Source: Anaeramoeba flamelloides
Taxonomy: Eukaryota; Metamonada; Anaeramoebidae
Direction: 5' to 3'
Assembly (NCBI GenBank): GCA_027625915.1
Contig: JANTQA010000057.1
Location: 9,610,001-9,674,000 of the forward strand
Length of the DNA stretch: 64,000 nucleotides
The notes beneath the pieces were generated by a model that saw only the letters and a list, made by a program, of their open reading frames with translations, had not been told where the DNA came from and ran no database searches. The position numbers and the translations under genes were made by a program. Shown in pieces: positions 12,301 through 23,298 of this stretch (position 1 is the stretch's first letter; each line of letters begins with the position of its first letter).

Positions 12301-14368
12301 GCTTTTTTTTTATTTTTATTTTTGTTGAAGCTTTTTTTTTTTTTTTTTTTTATTTATTTATTCGATTTATGGGCTGTGTTATTGTATTTCAAAAAACCAA
12401 TTTACAATTTAATTTGGAATATTAATTTTTTTTTATTACTTGATAAATAAAAAAAAAAACTAATTATTTCCAGTCATCTTTTGGATCTTAAATAATCTGC
12501 TTTAGAGCACAAATATATATATATATATATATACAAAATTTCAAATATTGCTACATCTTCTACAATAAATTCAACTTGTACAAAATTATATATTTTGAAA
12601 TTAAAATAATGTATTTAAAATAAAACTCAAAAAACAACTTTTTGTGAAGAACAAACTAAAAAAGAGATTGTATCTATTTTTTTTTTAAATTTAACTATTA
12701 TCCATTTTAAAAAACAAATCTACTGTTGAAAAGTAATTGGAAAATATTTTAATTTACCAAAAATTTATTTTCCATTTTTCAATTTTAGAACACATAAATG
12801 GAAGATCTAAAATATTTTAGTTTTTCAAAAAAAATCATTAAACTGAAAATTAAAAAAAAAAAAAAATGATTATTCCTAAAATTAATCCCAAGGAACTACT
12901 ATAAAGTAAGCAGAAATAAAAACAAAAAAATAATATTGGCTTGCCAAATTACCTACTAAAATTGAAAAAACAAATATACAAAGACTATCAAGTTTTTTCA
13001 TTTTTTGATAATAACATTATACAACTTTAATATTTGTTTTATATTAAATCTGATAACGTCTCTTCAAAATAAAGAACGTTTTGAATTAAATTTGTCCTAC
13101 CAACAAACGAGTTATTAACATTACTAAAAAAAAAACCAATTTTTTTTTGAACAAACCATTTCCAAAACCAATACATTAATAATAAACATAATTGTTTTTA
13201 TTTTAATTTACAAAAATAAATGAATAATCAATATTTATTTCAAATTAGGAAATTTAACTGATATTGGAGAATTAGATGGCAGAAAATATTCTGTTAACTT
13301 CCCATTAGACGATGGTATGAATGATGAATTGTATTTTGAATATTTTAAAAAAACAATTGATGCTGTTGACAAATATTATCAACCCAACTCAATTGTTTTA
13401 CAATGCGGGGCAGATACTTTATCTCGAGATTGGCTTGGATGCTTTGATCTTACGACTAAAGGGCATGGGAAATGTGTACAACACATTAGAGACAAGAACT
13501 TGCCATTATTAATTTTAGGAGGAGGTGGCTACACACCTAAAAATGTGGCAAAATGCTGGGCCTATGAAACATCTTTGTTAATTGACAATTCTGAGCTACC
13601 AGAAGAGCTGCCTGCACATGAATTTTCAGAATACTATCTCAAAGACGAAACATTGTATTTAACACCTATCGGTATGGAAAATAAAAATGAAAAGATCGTC
13701 CTAGATAAAACATTTGAACAAATTTATCAAAATTTAAAAGACATCGTACCTGTTCCTTCCGTTGGGAATAGAACTCGCCCACAGGATAGTATTGCGATGG
13801 ACGAAAATGACAAGCCTTACAAATTTTATAAAAAGCAATCAAATAAAAATTTTAAGAATGAATTTTATGATTTATCACAGGATCGGAATGAAAAGTTATA
13901 TAAAAATAAATATGATCCAAAAAAATTTTCTCCATTTATAGATCCAAAAGAAAAAAAAGTCAAAAAAGAAAAAAAGGCAAAAAAAGAAAAAAAAACAAAA
14001 AAGGATCAAAAAAAAACAAAAAAATTAAAAAAGAAAGCCAAAAATAAAAAAGAGATCAACAAAAAAAGACATTATTCAAAAAAGAAATATTCAAATCAAC
14101 AAGATTTTTCTTCAAAATATTCAGACTCAATTGCAGATTCTGATTTAGATTCCGATTTGGATTCCAATTCCTATTCATATTCACTTTCATCATCGCAACA
14201 ATCGTCATCAGAATTTTATATTTCAACAGAATCATTATCCGAGTCATTAATATCTATTTCTTCATCTTATGATGAATTTTATTTTTTGTCGCATAATAAT
14301 AATAAAAAACGTAAAAAAAAAAACAATTATTATCTCAAGCCAATTAACCAAAATAAAAAAAAGAAGAC

Positions 14369-14402
<34 letters not shown>
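9352..14402 (+). CDS. HDAC1: Class I (RPD3/HDAC1-type) histone deacetylase with Lys/Ser-rich tail
   Basis: A zinc-dependent protein lysine deacetylase expected to act in nuclear corepressor complexes. Exons are 9352-9751, 12068-12286 and 13249-14402; both introns are phase 1 with GT-AG ends. The spliced product is 590 aa as it stands. The deacetylase domain fills residues ~7-370 and aligns with human HDAC1 almost residue for residue: GGLHHAK with the catalytic His pair at 137-138, the zinc ligands D173 and H175 in [12 protein letters not shown]262 in QCGAD, and Y301 in LGGGGYT. A long tail follows, first Lys-rich, then Ser/Asp/Glu-rich (about 380-540), then Lys-rich again. The stop at 14400-14402 comes just after an A29 run (14369-14397), and a long open frame in the next phase continues to 15078, giving 815 aa if one A were absent. 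The inositol-phosphate pocket is altered: S24 for Gly, W268 for Arg and K304 for Arg, while K28 is kept. Confidence 0.96.
9752..12067 (+). other. HDAC intron 1 (2316 bp)
   Basis: The intron opens with GTAAGT and closes with AAATAG. It is T-rich at its 5' end and contains many A and T homopolymers. A degenerate 21-bp tandem repeat built on AAAATTATCACTCC lies near 11738-11803. Frames at 10075-10380 and 11422-11604 look random and were not accepted. Confidence 0.85.
11738..11803. repeat. Degenerate 21-bp tandem repeat, about 3 units
   Basis: Successive units read AAAATTGTTACTCCTATTGAC, then close variants, differing at a few positions and ending in a partial third unit. It lies inside HDAC intron 1. 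Confidence 0.7.
12287..13248 (+). other. HDAC intron 2 (962 bp)
   Basis: It begins GTAATT and ends AATTAG. The contents are AT-rich with an (AT)n microsatellite at about 12509-12532. No coding segment or recognised repeat was found in it. Confidence 0.85.
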
Positions 14403-14403
<1 letters not shown>

Positions 14404-15078
14404 TTCAAATCCAAAAATAGGAAAAAATTTAAAAAAAATAAATTTCAATACAAAAAAAAAAAAAAAAAATCAATTAATGAAAGTGAAAGTGAAATAGCAA
14501 ATGATAGCGAAAGCTCTATTGAAATAGAAAAAGAAAGCAACAATGAAAATGAGAATAAAAGGAAAAGAAAAAGCAAAGAAAAGGGGAAAAGAGAAAGGAA
14601 TGGTAAAAGGAGGAGAAAAGGCAAAGAACAGAGAAGAGAAAATAAAAGGGAACGGGAAAAGGGGAAAAGAAAAAGAAAAAGGAAAGAAAAGTGCAATGTG
14701 AAGAAAAAGGAAAAAGGGAAGGGCAAAGAGAAAGAAGAAAAAAAATCAGTTAACGGCAAAGAGAAATACAAAGAAAATAAAGTTGCAACGGGGAAAGGCA
14801 AATGGAAAAGGAAAGGAAAGGGAAAGTTAATAGAAAAGATAAACGAGAAAGAAATTAATTTTGAAAATATTACAGAAACCAATGCCAATGTAAACAAAAC
14901 TATCGAGCAAAGAGAAATTGATAATATATCTAATCCGCCTAAAAATAGAATTTTATCTTTAGATTATCAATCTTCTGATCAAGAAAAGTTCCAAAATATT
15001 AAACCAAAAAGTGTTTCTCAATTTGATCAACAGCCTATATTTCAAAATATAAAACACAGAAGAGCAATTAAGAATTAA
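14403..15078 (+). CDS. Probable continuation of the HDAC tail in another frame
   Basis: From just after the A29 run an open frame, one base out of phase with the HDAC exon, runs without a stop to TAA at 15076-15078, about 226 codons. In DNA this AT-rich such a length is not expected by chance. Its product is a typical charged tail: SESE-type Ser/Glu residues, then long Lys/Arg/Glu/Gly-rich blocks, then a more ordinary segment (around INFENITETNANVNKTIEQ) that ends FQNIKHRRAIKN. The simplest view is that this is the true HDAC C terminus and the homopolymer length is wrong in the sequence, or that slippage on the A run yields both forms. A separate gene is unlikely, because no sensible start codon or leader exists. 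Confidence 0.6.
14461..14850 (+). repeat. Long almost homopurine tract
   Basis: Nearly 400 bases on the + strand are almost entirely A and G, with only scattered pyrimidines. The tract encodes the Lys/Glu/Arg/Gly-rich part of the HDAC tail continuation. The asymmetry follows from codon content, but it could also form triplex structures or hinder polymerases. Confidence 0.7.
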
Positions 15079-15087
15079 TATTTATAT

Positions 15088-15170
15088 GTCTGTATGTCTG
15101 TATGTATGTAAAATATTATTTTATAATAATAAAAAAAAAATATAATAGTATAGATAGATAGATATATAGA

Positions 15171-15218
<48 letters not shown>

Positions 15219-15230
15219 CGAATGGATAAA
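15088..15230. repeat. Microsatellite block (GTATGTCT-type, TAGA, and TA repeats)
   Basis: Short repeats follow directly after the HDAC tail: TGTC/TGTATGTA units, then TAGATAGATAGA, then a long run of TA at about 15172-15208, then more TAGA units. Confidence 0.9.
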
Positions 15231-16195
15231 TGAAAATAAAGATAGATATACAAATAGATATAAATATTAAAACATCTATACATATTTATCTGTATATTTA
15301 TATAGAAGAATCTTTAAAAAACTAACAAAATATATATTTTTATTTATTTTTCTATTCAATTATAATTCATTAATGGAGACACACCCAATTTAAAATTTAT
15401 TAAAAAAGAAATAAACCTAAAACCAATATATTTGAACCAAAATCGCATTTTGCCAAAATGATCATTCATACCAACCCACCTCTTCATATTTTCAACATAG
15501 TCTCATACCAAATCTTATTTAGAATACACAAATATGAGAATTTATCAAGAATACCTTCTATATTGATTGAAATCAAAAAAATCACAATTAAAGATTTAAT
15601 AATAGAAATTAGTGTGACAAAAATAATGAATTGTAAGATAATTAAAAATTTATTTAATCCATTTTATTATTTTAATTTATTGTTATAATAAAAATAAATT
15701 AATAATAAATTTTTTTTTTAATTTTTTTTTTTTTTACATTTTCAATTGAAGTTTATACTATGGAAATTCATATAAAAGGAAAAAGACAAAGTATCTTTTT
15801 TAAAAAATTCTGTGAATTACTAGAATTTTTGTGAAATTCAATAAAAAAAATTTTTCACCGTTGATTTTAATTGAGTTGCAATACTAATTTTTTTATTTTC
15901 CTTTCCTACATTTAATTTGGATTTTGATGATTAAATTTTTATTAAAGTTTCTCTGATTTAATCAAATATCATTTTTTTGTAAATTAAAGAGTGTTAAAAA
16001 TAATTATTAAGTTTAATCTCAAAATAATTAATTATTAACTTTTTTTTTTTTTTTCGTTCTAAATATCCTCATAATGAAAAAGAACTATTTTTTTATAAAG
16101 TTTTTTCGATTTCTTCTTTTCAACTCTTCCAAATGATTGTTTAATGATTTGTTTTTTTTTTTTGAGTTAAAACAAACGAAACTTGAACACAACTT

Positions 16196-16440
16196 ACTCC
16201 CATAAATTTGTACAAACCAAAAATCAAAAATAGGATATAAAAAAATACCCCAATTTATTATATTTTTCCAAACTTAATATTAAACCACAATTAAGTGACG
16301 CAGTATTAATGTTTTTATATAAAACCATCGTTAACCAAAAAAAAGAAAAAAATAAAAATCTCAGGGTCTAAAATGATCAAATAAATGAAAATTTGATAGA
16401 ATTTAACAAAATTTTCACAATTGAATTAAGATCTATTCAG
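16196..16440 (+). mobile_element. Partial copy of the ~530-bp Tc1/mariner-like family (TM1)
   Basis: The left end, CCCATAAATTTGTACAAACC, and the next ~230 bp follow the 46295 copy closely in order: AAAAATCAAAAATAG, TTTTTCCAAACTTAATATTAA, TATTAATGTTTTTATA. Similarity fades after about 16440 and no right end could be placed. Confidence 0.55.
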
Positions 16441-18663
16441 TAAAAATTTTTTTTATTCTTTTAAAGTTTAAAAAAAGTTATTGTCTGGTTTTTCAAAAAA
16501 TGAAAAAAAAAAAAATTCAATTTTGAGAAAATTTATTTCGAACAAATTGTTTGGTTTTATTCATAAGAAAGTTTATAACAATTCAAATGATTTTTTTCAG
16601 AAAAAAAATTGATTTTGTATTTTGAAGATAAAATTACCTAATTCCATAAATATTCCCCAGAAAATGTTATTTTCAAAAATCAAATTTCGTCTTAAAATAA
16701 AAACACAAATTTATTCTAAAATTCCAAATGTTTTTAACAATTTAATACTTATTACTATTCTTCTTTTTTTTAAAAAAATAAAATTATATTAGTCGATTGG
16801 TTGAATAAAACATTTTTTAGATTAACCAAAAGAATTATCTCAAAAATAAAATAATTAAAAAAAAAAAAAAAGACTTTTATTGTTATTAATAGCAATAGAC
16901 ACAATTTTTATTATGTAATACCAATGAAAACGCGAATATTAAATCGAATTTTTTTTATAATATTAGAAATAAAAAAAAATTGATGTTCTTCTTTTTTATT
17001 AAAAATGTAAAAAAAATGATCTCCCTGAAAAAAACTATTCTTTTTCTAGGCTTCTGTAACTATTCGAATTTATTGAAAACTAAATTAGGATTAAAATACT
17101 TCTGATGATTGTGTCTTTAGATACTCTTTGAATTGGAAGTCTCAAATGTATTCACTTCAAAATTCTCTCTTTAACAGATTAGAAAAGTTCTTGTCTAATC
17201 CCTAACAATAAATCAAACCAATCAGAATTTTTGTACACTTGACATCTACAAAATTTCACTATATAGAATATTACCAATAATATATTTTAAAAATGTTCCC
17301 TATTGTAGTAGGGTACTAACATCTTCAAGATGATTATTTATGAGATAAAAACTTTTTTTGGTCACCAATCCAACACGAAAACAACATTTCATATTTAGAA
17401 AGAATTTTATATTTTCACTAAAAAAACAACCTGATTTCTATTGTAAAAAAAAGGCAAATATAAAAAAAAGTTTTATATTTCAAAAAACTATAATTAATGA
17501 TAAATTTTTTAAATATATGAATTTTAGAATTGCCCATCGTTTTTATAAAAGTTAAATAATAATAATAATTGACTTAAGAGGTTTTCGGACAAGACACATT
17601 TTTTCAAATTTTTATATATAGATATTTTTATTGTTTTCTACAAATTAATTTTCATTAAACTTAGGCTTATTTTGAAAATTAAAAAAAAATTATTTTATTT
17701 TCTTTTAATAATTATTTGAAAATAATTATTTAGAAAATATTCATAATAGCGACTAATTAATATTAATATTTCCTTTAAACCACTATTCCCTGAATATAAT
17801 CAAATAAATAATGTAAAATTTAAAATTATAAGACAAACAACATGAATTATTACCCATTAGCAATAAAATTTTAATAATCTTTGGATAATTTAAATATTTT
17901 TATAACTATTATATAAAAGATAGATATTTTTAAAAGAAAATTTCTACTCTTTTTTTCGGAAATAAATGAGATGGATATTAAAGAATTAAAATTTCAATAA
18001 AACTTCTTTGAACTGGATATTGTATTGAAGAATCCTCTTCAAAGTTAATTAATTTATTTATTCTAGAGATGAAATTGTATTTTGGAATTTTTACTTATTT
18101 AACTAAACAATCTTAAAAAATTTCATGGATGTGTATGGTTTGTGAAATTACGTTTTATTAAGTTAGTAGTTAATTATAAAAGCAAAAATTAAAAAATAAA
18201 TAAACATTTAAATATTTTTTATTTTAAAAAATAAAAATAATTATATTTCTATAATAAATGGAAATAACTTTTCAACCCACTATTTCACCATATTTATACC
18301 TTCCGATGAAATTATGAAAAAAAGGTATTTTCTACTTATCTGTTTGGTCATTATTTAAACGTTGTTGTTCTATGTTTAATTTATTAAGCATATCTTATGA
18401 ACAAAATATTTCACTAATCAAAATTAGGAAATTTATTGCACTTGTTGGGAATTATTTTATCAAAGATCTTAGGGTTAGAAAACTTAAGACAATAATGAAA
18501 AAATAATAAAAATAAAGTGAAAACAAAAAATACTTAATATAATAAAAAATATATAAAATTCAGGCACCCAGTGACCTACTCTGAGAGTCATGAAATACCA
18601 ATTATTAATCACAGTTTGTGGAATCTTTATTTATTACTGATAATCTTTCTATCATGGTTTTTG

Positions 18664-18676
18664 CCCCCCCCCCCCC
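18664..18676. repeat. C13 homopolymer
   Basis: Thirteen consecutive C residues interrupt a region that is otherwise very AT-rich. A and T homopolymers are common in this window, but this is the only long C run. Confidence 0.95.
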
Positions 18677-19801
18677 TGTGTATTCAGGAAGTGGATAGTT
18701 TTTATTTGGTCATGAAAATGATAAATTTATTTTTTAAAGTAATATTAATTTATCTGAAAAAAAACCAAAGATCAAAGAGTTAAAGTTTGGAATAGTTTCC
18801 CCTTTCACTCAATAATATAGTTAATGATTTGAAAACAATTAACATTGTTAAATAGGATATTGACTTGATTTTCAAAAAACCAATGATACTCCATTAATTA
18901 AATGATTACTAAAACCAAAACTTAATACTTAAGAATTGAATAAACACAATAGAAACTATTTTTTTTTTGTTAATCAAAACCCCAACACTAGAAACCATAC
19001 AGTTATTATTTGATGAAACAATCTTTTTAATGAGAATTCAAAAAAAAACAAAAAAATTATTTAATAATTGGCTTTCTGTTTGAAAGTGTCTTCTTGTTTT
19101 CTTCAATTTGATTTTTCCAAAATGATCTGGGTTTTAGTCTGACGTATTTCATCAAAAAACAATTACCTAAGAAAATTATGATCAAATCTTCTCTCTTCAA
19201 ATGGTAATTATTGTTTAACCAAAACCATTCTATTTGACAAAACTTTTCAAGTTGACAATTAATATCTCTGGATGGAAAAAAAGCTACAAATAAATTAAAA
19301 AAAAATTATGTTTTTCATTTTTTAAATGAGAAAACGCTTTTTCTTCAATTTTATCATCAATTTAGATCTCAAGATTTTTATTCCTAAATAACTCAATAAT
19401 TATCTAAACCAAGTTAAAAAAAAATGTTTTCACAAGAATATAGAGTATTTGAAAGCTAGAGTCTTCTCATTAAAAAGTTTATAAACCATTTAAGCTTGTC
19501 AGAATTATTGTCAAAAAACCAAATAGGATCTGGAAAAGCCTCCTATTAAATGCTGTTGGGTTTCTTTCGAAAAAAAAAAAGTATTTGATGGTTTTAGAGC
19601 TAATAATGCTTCTTATTTGGAAGAAGATTTTTTTGTTTTCAGAAAATGCGACGAAATATTTTTATTTTTTTGAAATTTAATTTTTCAGATTTTCTCATAA
19701 AGACAAATAATCACGATTTTTCGTTCTAAAAAAATTCTCGACTTTCAAAATATTATTTGCTGTTTTAAACCAGAAAACTCTTTTGTTTTTTGGATTGGAA
19801 A

Positions 19802-22102
19802 ATGTCTTCAAAACATAAATCAAAAAAAAGAAAGAAAGAAAAAAAAAAAGAAAGAAAACAAAAAAGAAAGAAAACAAAAAAGAAGAGGAAAAAAAACAAA
19901 AGTTTCTTTTCCTCAAAACAAACCCAAAAAAGATCGTCAAGTTCAGAATCCACTATTATTGATTCTATGTCAAGTAGCAAAAATTATACTGAAACAACTT
20001 CTTCTTCATTATCGTCATCATCAAGATCCTCTTCGTCTTCTTCGTGTTCTTCCATGTCTTCCTATTCTTCAAAAAAACAAGGAAAAAAAGCTTACCACAG
20101 ATCTTTGTCAACTTCGTCAACTTCGTCTTCTTCTTATTCTTTGTCTTCTCATGATCTACAATATTCAACTGAATCCTCTTCTGAAGAAAAGAAACCCTCA
20201 AGATTAACAAATCACATTGTAGAAATAAAATCAAAAAAAAAAAAGAAAAACGCTTTTAGCAAAATAGGGAGGCTTAAAAGAAAAGATGTTAAGGAAAGGG
20301 TTTCTTTGCTTAAGCAAAATAGCAAGTCACGATTGGAATACTCGATTGATGTCTGCTTCTTAATGGACACAACAAATTCAATGCAGCGATATCTAGAGAA
20401 AGTGAACACAAAGATCAAAGAAATCTTGTCTTGGTTTAAAGTGAATTACCAGGAGCATAAAATCCGATTTTCATTTGTTAGTTACAAAGATATTGAGCAC
20501 TCAGACCGAGTACAATCATTTGATTTTGTCGAAAAAACGAAACTGGAAAAATTTTGTAAATTTTTAGAAAATCTTGAGTTCAAATCTGGTGATGATTGGG
20601 CTGAAGACGTTTTAGCTGGTTTGGAAACTGCCCTTCGATTGAATTGGAAATCTCAATGCAAGATCATGATCCATTTTGGGGATGCGCCATGCCATGGCAG
20701 GAAGTTCCATAAAGAGAAAATTACAGATAATTACCCTGATGGAATCCCAAAACAAAGAAGAGCAAAGGGCATCTTAAAAGATTTTAAATTGCGGGGCATT
20801 GACTATTTCTTTGGCAAAATTACAAATAACACAGATAAAATGGTGTCGCAGTTCCGTAAGTACTATGATTGCGTGGGAGACTTTAGGAAGATATTTGAAT
20901 TTCTAGCTGAAACAAATAGCGATAATTTTGCAAAAAAAATCCAAAATTGTATAAATGAAAGCTTTCAAAACAGCCGACGACGATTAGAGAACTTTGGATA
21001 TTCAATTAATGCTAATAACGAGAAATATCAAAAACAAACTATTAAAGGAAAAGAACAAAGAAAGAAACACAATAAACAACAATTATGGCACAATGGGGAC
21101 AAGAGAATGAAAACGAATTTGATGAATAATACAAACTATCACAATTCATTTGAAAAAACACGGAATGACCATTATAACAAAGTTTATAATGATCAACGTA
21201 AATTTAACAGGCACAACCCAAATATACGAAAGGGTAAAAATAATTATTACAAGCCCGAAAGAGCAATCATTTATCGAGTTGATCCACAGACAACTTTAGA
21301 ACAAATTATTTCGGGTGAGACAATCAACTACATTGATGAAGAAACAACTGTCAGAATTTCGAAGGATATCATTGGCGTAGGAACTTTTAGAACATGCTAT
21401 CACATGATTGATATCATCAATGGCGATAATTTGGTTGCAAAGAACTACATTCATTCTAAGAGGAATGAAAAAAAAGAAACATGCAAAACAGCCGTTGTAA
21501 TCCAATATATTGCGAAATTGCTATCTAAGGAGTTCAACGCCAAGGGGCCTTATAGATCGGTTGACTTTCTCGAGTCCTTTGCTTATTATTTCCCCAATAG
21601 GAAAAAATATAAATGGATGAATGCAGAGCCCTATATCAAGGGCAAATATATCAAATATTCGAATAATGGGCGATGGAATCTTGGGCCCGATCGCTTTGCC
21701 ACAGCACAGGCATTCTCGCATTTCACTCACGAATTTACGCGAGGCAAACTCATCGTTGTCGACCTTCAAGGCGTGAATTATATTTTCACAGACCCTGCAA
21801 TACATTCGGCCGGTAAACGCACTTTTAATAATACTGATCTTGGTAAACAGGGAATTAAAGCGTTTTTTAAGGGCCACCAATGTTCAAATATTTGTAAAAA
21901 AGTACTTGACTTGAAAACAACTAATAAACACCAAAAAATAGTTCAAAGTAGTACCACATTTAAAAAAATGAAGTTTTTTGAACTTGTGTGTTCAAACCCG
22001 TTTTGTGGCAATAAAGTAGATGTTTTGCGTCGTACATACCATAAAAAAAAATCATTTTATTGTGGTGATTGTCTAGATAATATTAGAAACTCAAAAAAAT
22101 GA
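19802..22102 (+). CDS. vwkA: vWA domain plus alpha-kinase (Vwk-type) protein kinase
   Basis: A single-exon gene of 766 aa. The start is the ATG at 19802; the frame upstream to 19790 has only a TTG. Residues ~7-35 are almost all Lys/Arg and ~40-130 are Ser-rich, probably unstructured. A vWA domain spans ~178-395 with a metal-site motif DTTNS (189-193), KSGDDWAEDVL and the HFGDAPCHG strand. After a basic linker an atypical alpha-kinase domain spans ~500-705: glycine loop GVGTFR (525-530), ATP-binding Lys 547 in VAKNY, EPYIKGKY, the catalytic segment VVDLQGVNYIFTDPAIHS with D654 and D664, and the structural zinc ligands H668, H692, C694 and C698. This is the same order as Dictyostelium VwkA, which influences myosin II and the contractile vacuole. 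The C terminus adds a small CX4C-CX2C knuckle (C730, C735, C754, C757) not usual for the family. The kinase domain is less AT-rich than its surroundings. The stop is TGA. Confidence 0.93.
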   Translation: MSSKHKSKKRKKEKKKERKQKRKKTKKKRKKNKSFFSSKQTQKRSSSSESTIIDSMSSSKNYTETTSSSLSSSSRSSSSSSCSSMSSYSSKKQGKKAYHRSLSTSSTSSSSYSLSSHDLQYSTESSSEEKKPSRLTNHIVEIKSKKKKKNAFSKIGRLKRKDVKERVSLLKQNSKSRLEYSIDVCFLMDTTNSMQRYLEKVNTKIKEILSWFKVNYQEHKIRFSFVSYKDIEHSDRVQSFDFVEKTKLEKFCKFLENLEFKSGDDWAEDVLAGLETALRLNWKSQCKIMIHFGDAPCHGRKFHKEKITDNYPDGIPKQRRAKGILKDFKLRGIDYFFGKITNNTDKMVSQFRKYYDCVGDFRKIFEFLAETNSDNFAKKIQNCINESFQNSRRRLENFGYSINANNEKYQKQTIKGKEQRKKHNKQQLWHNGDKRMKTNLMNNTNYHNSFEKTRNDHYNKVYNDQRKFNRHNPNIRKGKNNYYKPERAIIYRVDPQTTLEQIISGETINYIDEETTVRISKDIIGVGTFRTCYHMIDIINGDNLVAKNYIHSKRNEKKETCKTAVVIQYIAKLLSKEFNAKGPYRSVDFLESFAYYFPNRKKYKWMNAEPYIKGKYIKYSNNGRWNLGPDRFATAQAFSHFTHEFTRGKLIVVDLQGVNYIFTDPAIHSAGKRTFNNTDLGKQGIKAFFKGHQCSNICKKVLDLKTTNKHQKIVQSSTTFKKMKFFELVCSNPFCGNKVDVLRRTYHKKKSFYCGDCLDNIRNSKK

Positions 22103-22408
22103 GAAGATCCCAGTAAATTAAAAGTTTAATCACCATGTTTTTTCATACTATTTTTTTTTATATTTTTTGAAAATTTTTGTTTTTCAATCATTTTATTTTT
22201 TTTTAAAATTTTGATATTTTCAAGATTGAAACAGAATATAAAAAGATCATTTTTTCTTTATTATTGAACATTCAGAGAATCACATAAAACACAAAAATCG
22301 AAACTTTTTGAAAATTTAAAATAGAATATTTAAGATAAAGCAGATGTATTGATACCAATATCAGTTTTTAGAATTGACTCTTATAATCATCGAAGTTCTT
22401 TGATTATT

Positions 22409-22606
22409 ATAGTCAGTTCCACTTTTAAGAGATAAAATTTCAACAAAAATGAAGGCACAAGAAAAATCTCAAATTAATGCACATTTTATGGAATTGTTTT
22501 GAACACAAATTATTTTACTAGAATTTGAATTTTGTACCCTTATTTGTGATTTTTTTGTGCTTATAATTTCGTTCTAATTTGTATCTTATAAATAGAACTT
22601 ACTTTA
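22409..22606 (+). mobile_element. Short CAGT-ended inverted-repeat element (family SM1), copy a
   Basis: The left end, TAGTCAGTTCCACTTTTAAG, is mirrored near 22565-22604 as an imperfect reverse complement. The interior shares with the copy at 33697 the blocks AAAAATCTCAAATTAA, GGAATTGTTTTGA-type and TTATTTTACTAGAATT. The CAGT end after TA is typical of Tc1/mariner-derived MITEs. It carries no coding frame. Confidence 0.6.
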
Positions 22607-22683
22607 ACAGCACTGTTGATAAAGTTGATATTTTTTAAAAGATATCATTGAAGATTTGTATCATTTTCTCTGTGATCGTGTCT

Positions 22684-22756
22684 AGGTTTTCCAGGATCCA
22701 AAAGAATTGTGTAAAATCTTTGATTTTACTCTATTCTTTTAAATTTTGGAAAACCT
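22684..22756. repeat. Solo type-B palindrome module
   Basis: AGGTTTTCCAGGATCCAAAA on the left folds back onto TTTTAAATTTTGGAAAACCT on the right around a central AAATCTTTGATTTT. The same module occurs inside both palindrome clusters (26591-26662 and 63082-63152) and is again followed by AACG. Confidence 0.75.
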
Positions 22757-23298
22757 AACGACTGCCCAGCCTATGAAAATAATCGTAAAATCTGGATATC
22801 TGAATTAAAAAAATTTAACATCTCGAATATATTAAAAAATAATATTATTACTATTTTTGATGTTATTAGAAAGGAAGATTCATCGTATTTATTAGCCTTA
22901 GTGGGTAATAAATTTATTTTTGAGTCTTTAACAAAATTTCTAAATCATAATTTAGGAATTCGGGCAAATAAGAGGAATTAAAAACTCCTCCGTTAAATAA
23001 TAAAAAAAAAAAATATTTGATATTTTTTTCAAATATAAGAAAAATATTGATTTTATACAAGAGAAAATAACTTTCTATTTTGTCTTCTTGAAGAAAAATA
23101 AATAAATAGTATTTTTAAACTTTCAAGAATTGGCCGTTATACTTTTTTTTTTGTTCAATTGATAATAAAAGTTTTAAAGTATTGAATCCATGGAAATAAT
23201 ACAGCCGTTCCAAGGCTACAATAAGAATAGAAAACTCAATATTCTTTTATTTCAAATTTTATGGTAGACTTGGAAAGACTGTAACAGATTTTAATATA

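Larger units (their letters stand above)
15079..19801. other. Gene-free spacer between HDAC and the alpha-kinase gene
   Basis: It begins with GTATGT/GATA-type and (AT)n microsatellites (15088-15230). A partial copy of the Tc1/mariner-like family lies at about 16196-16440, and an isolated C13 run is at 18664-18676. Frames at 15458-15688, 17358-17555 and 18571-18783 have no recognisable protein features. Confidence 0.7.

Noticed and set aside
14445-14897. 150-aa minus-strand frame rich in Phe, Leu and Ser
   Set aside because: It is the antisense shadow of the homopurine HDAC tail; the Phe/Leu/Ser composition follows directly from Lys/Glu/Arg codons on the other strand.
19790-19801. Upstream start for the vWA/alpha-kinase at 19790
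   Set aside because: That codon is TTG; the first ATG in frame is at 19802.
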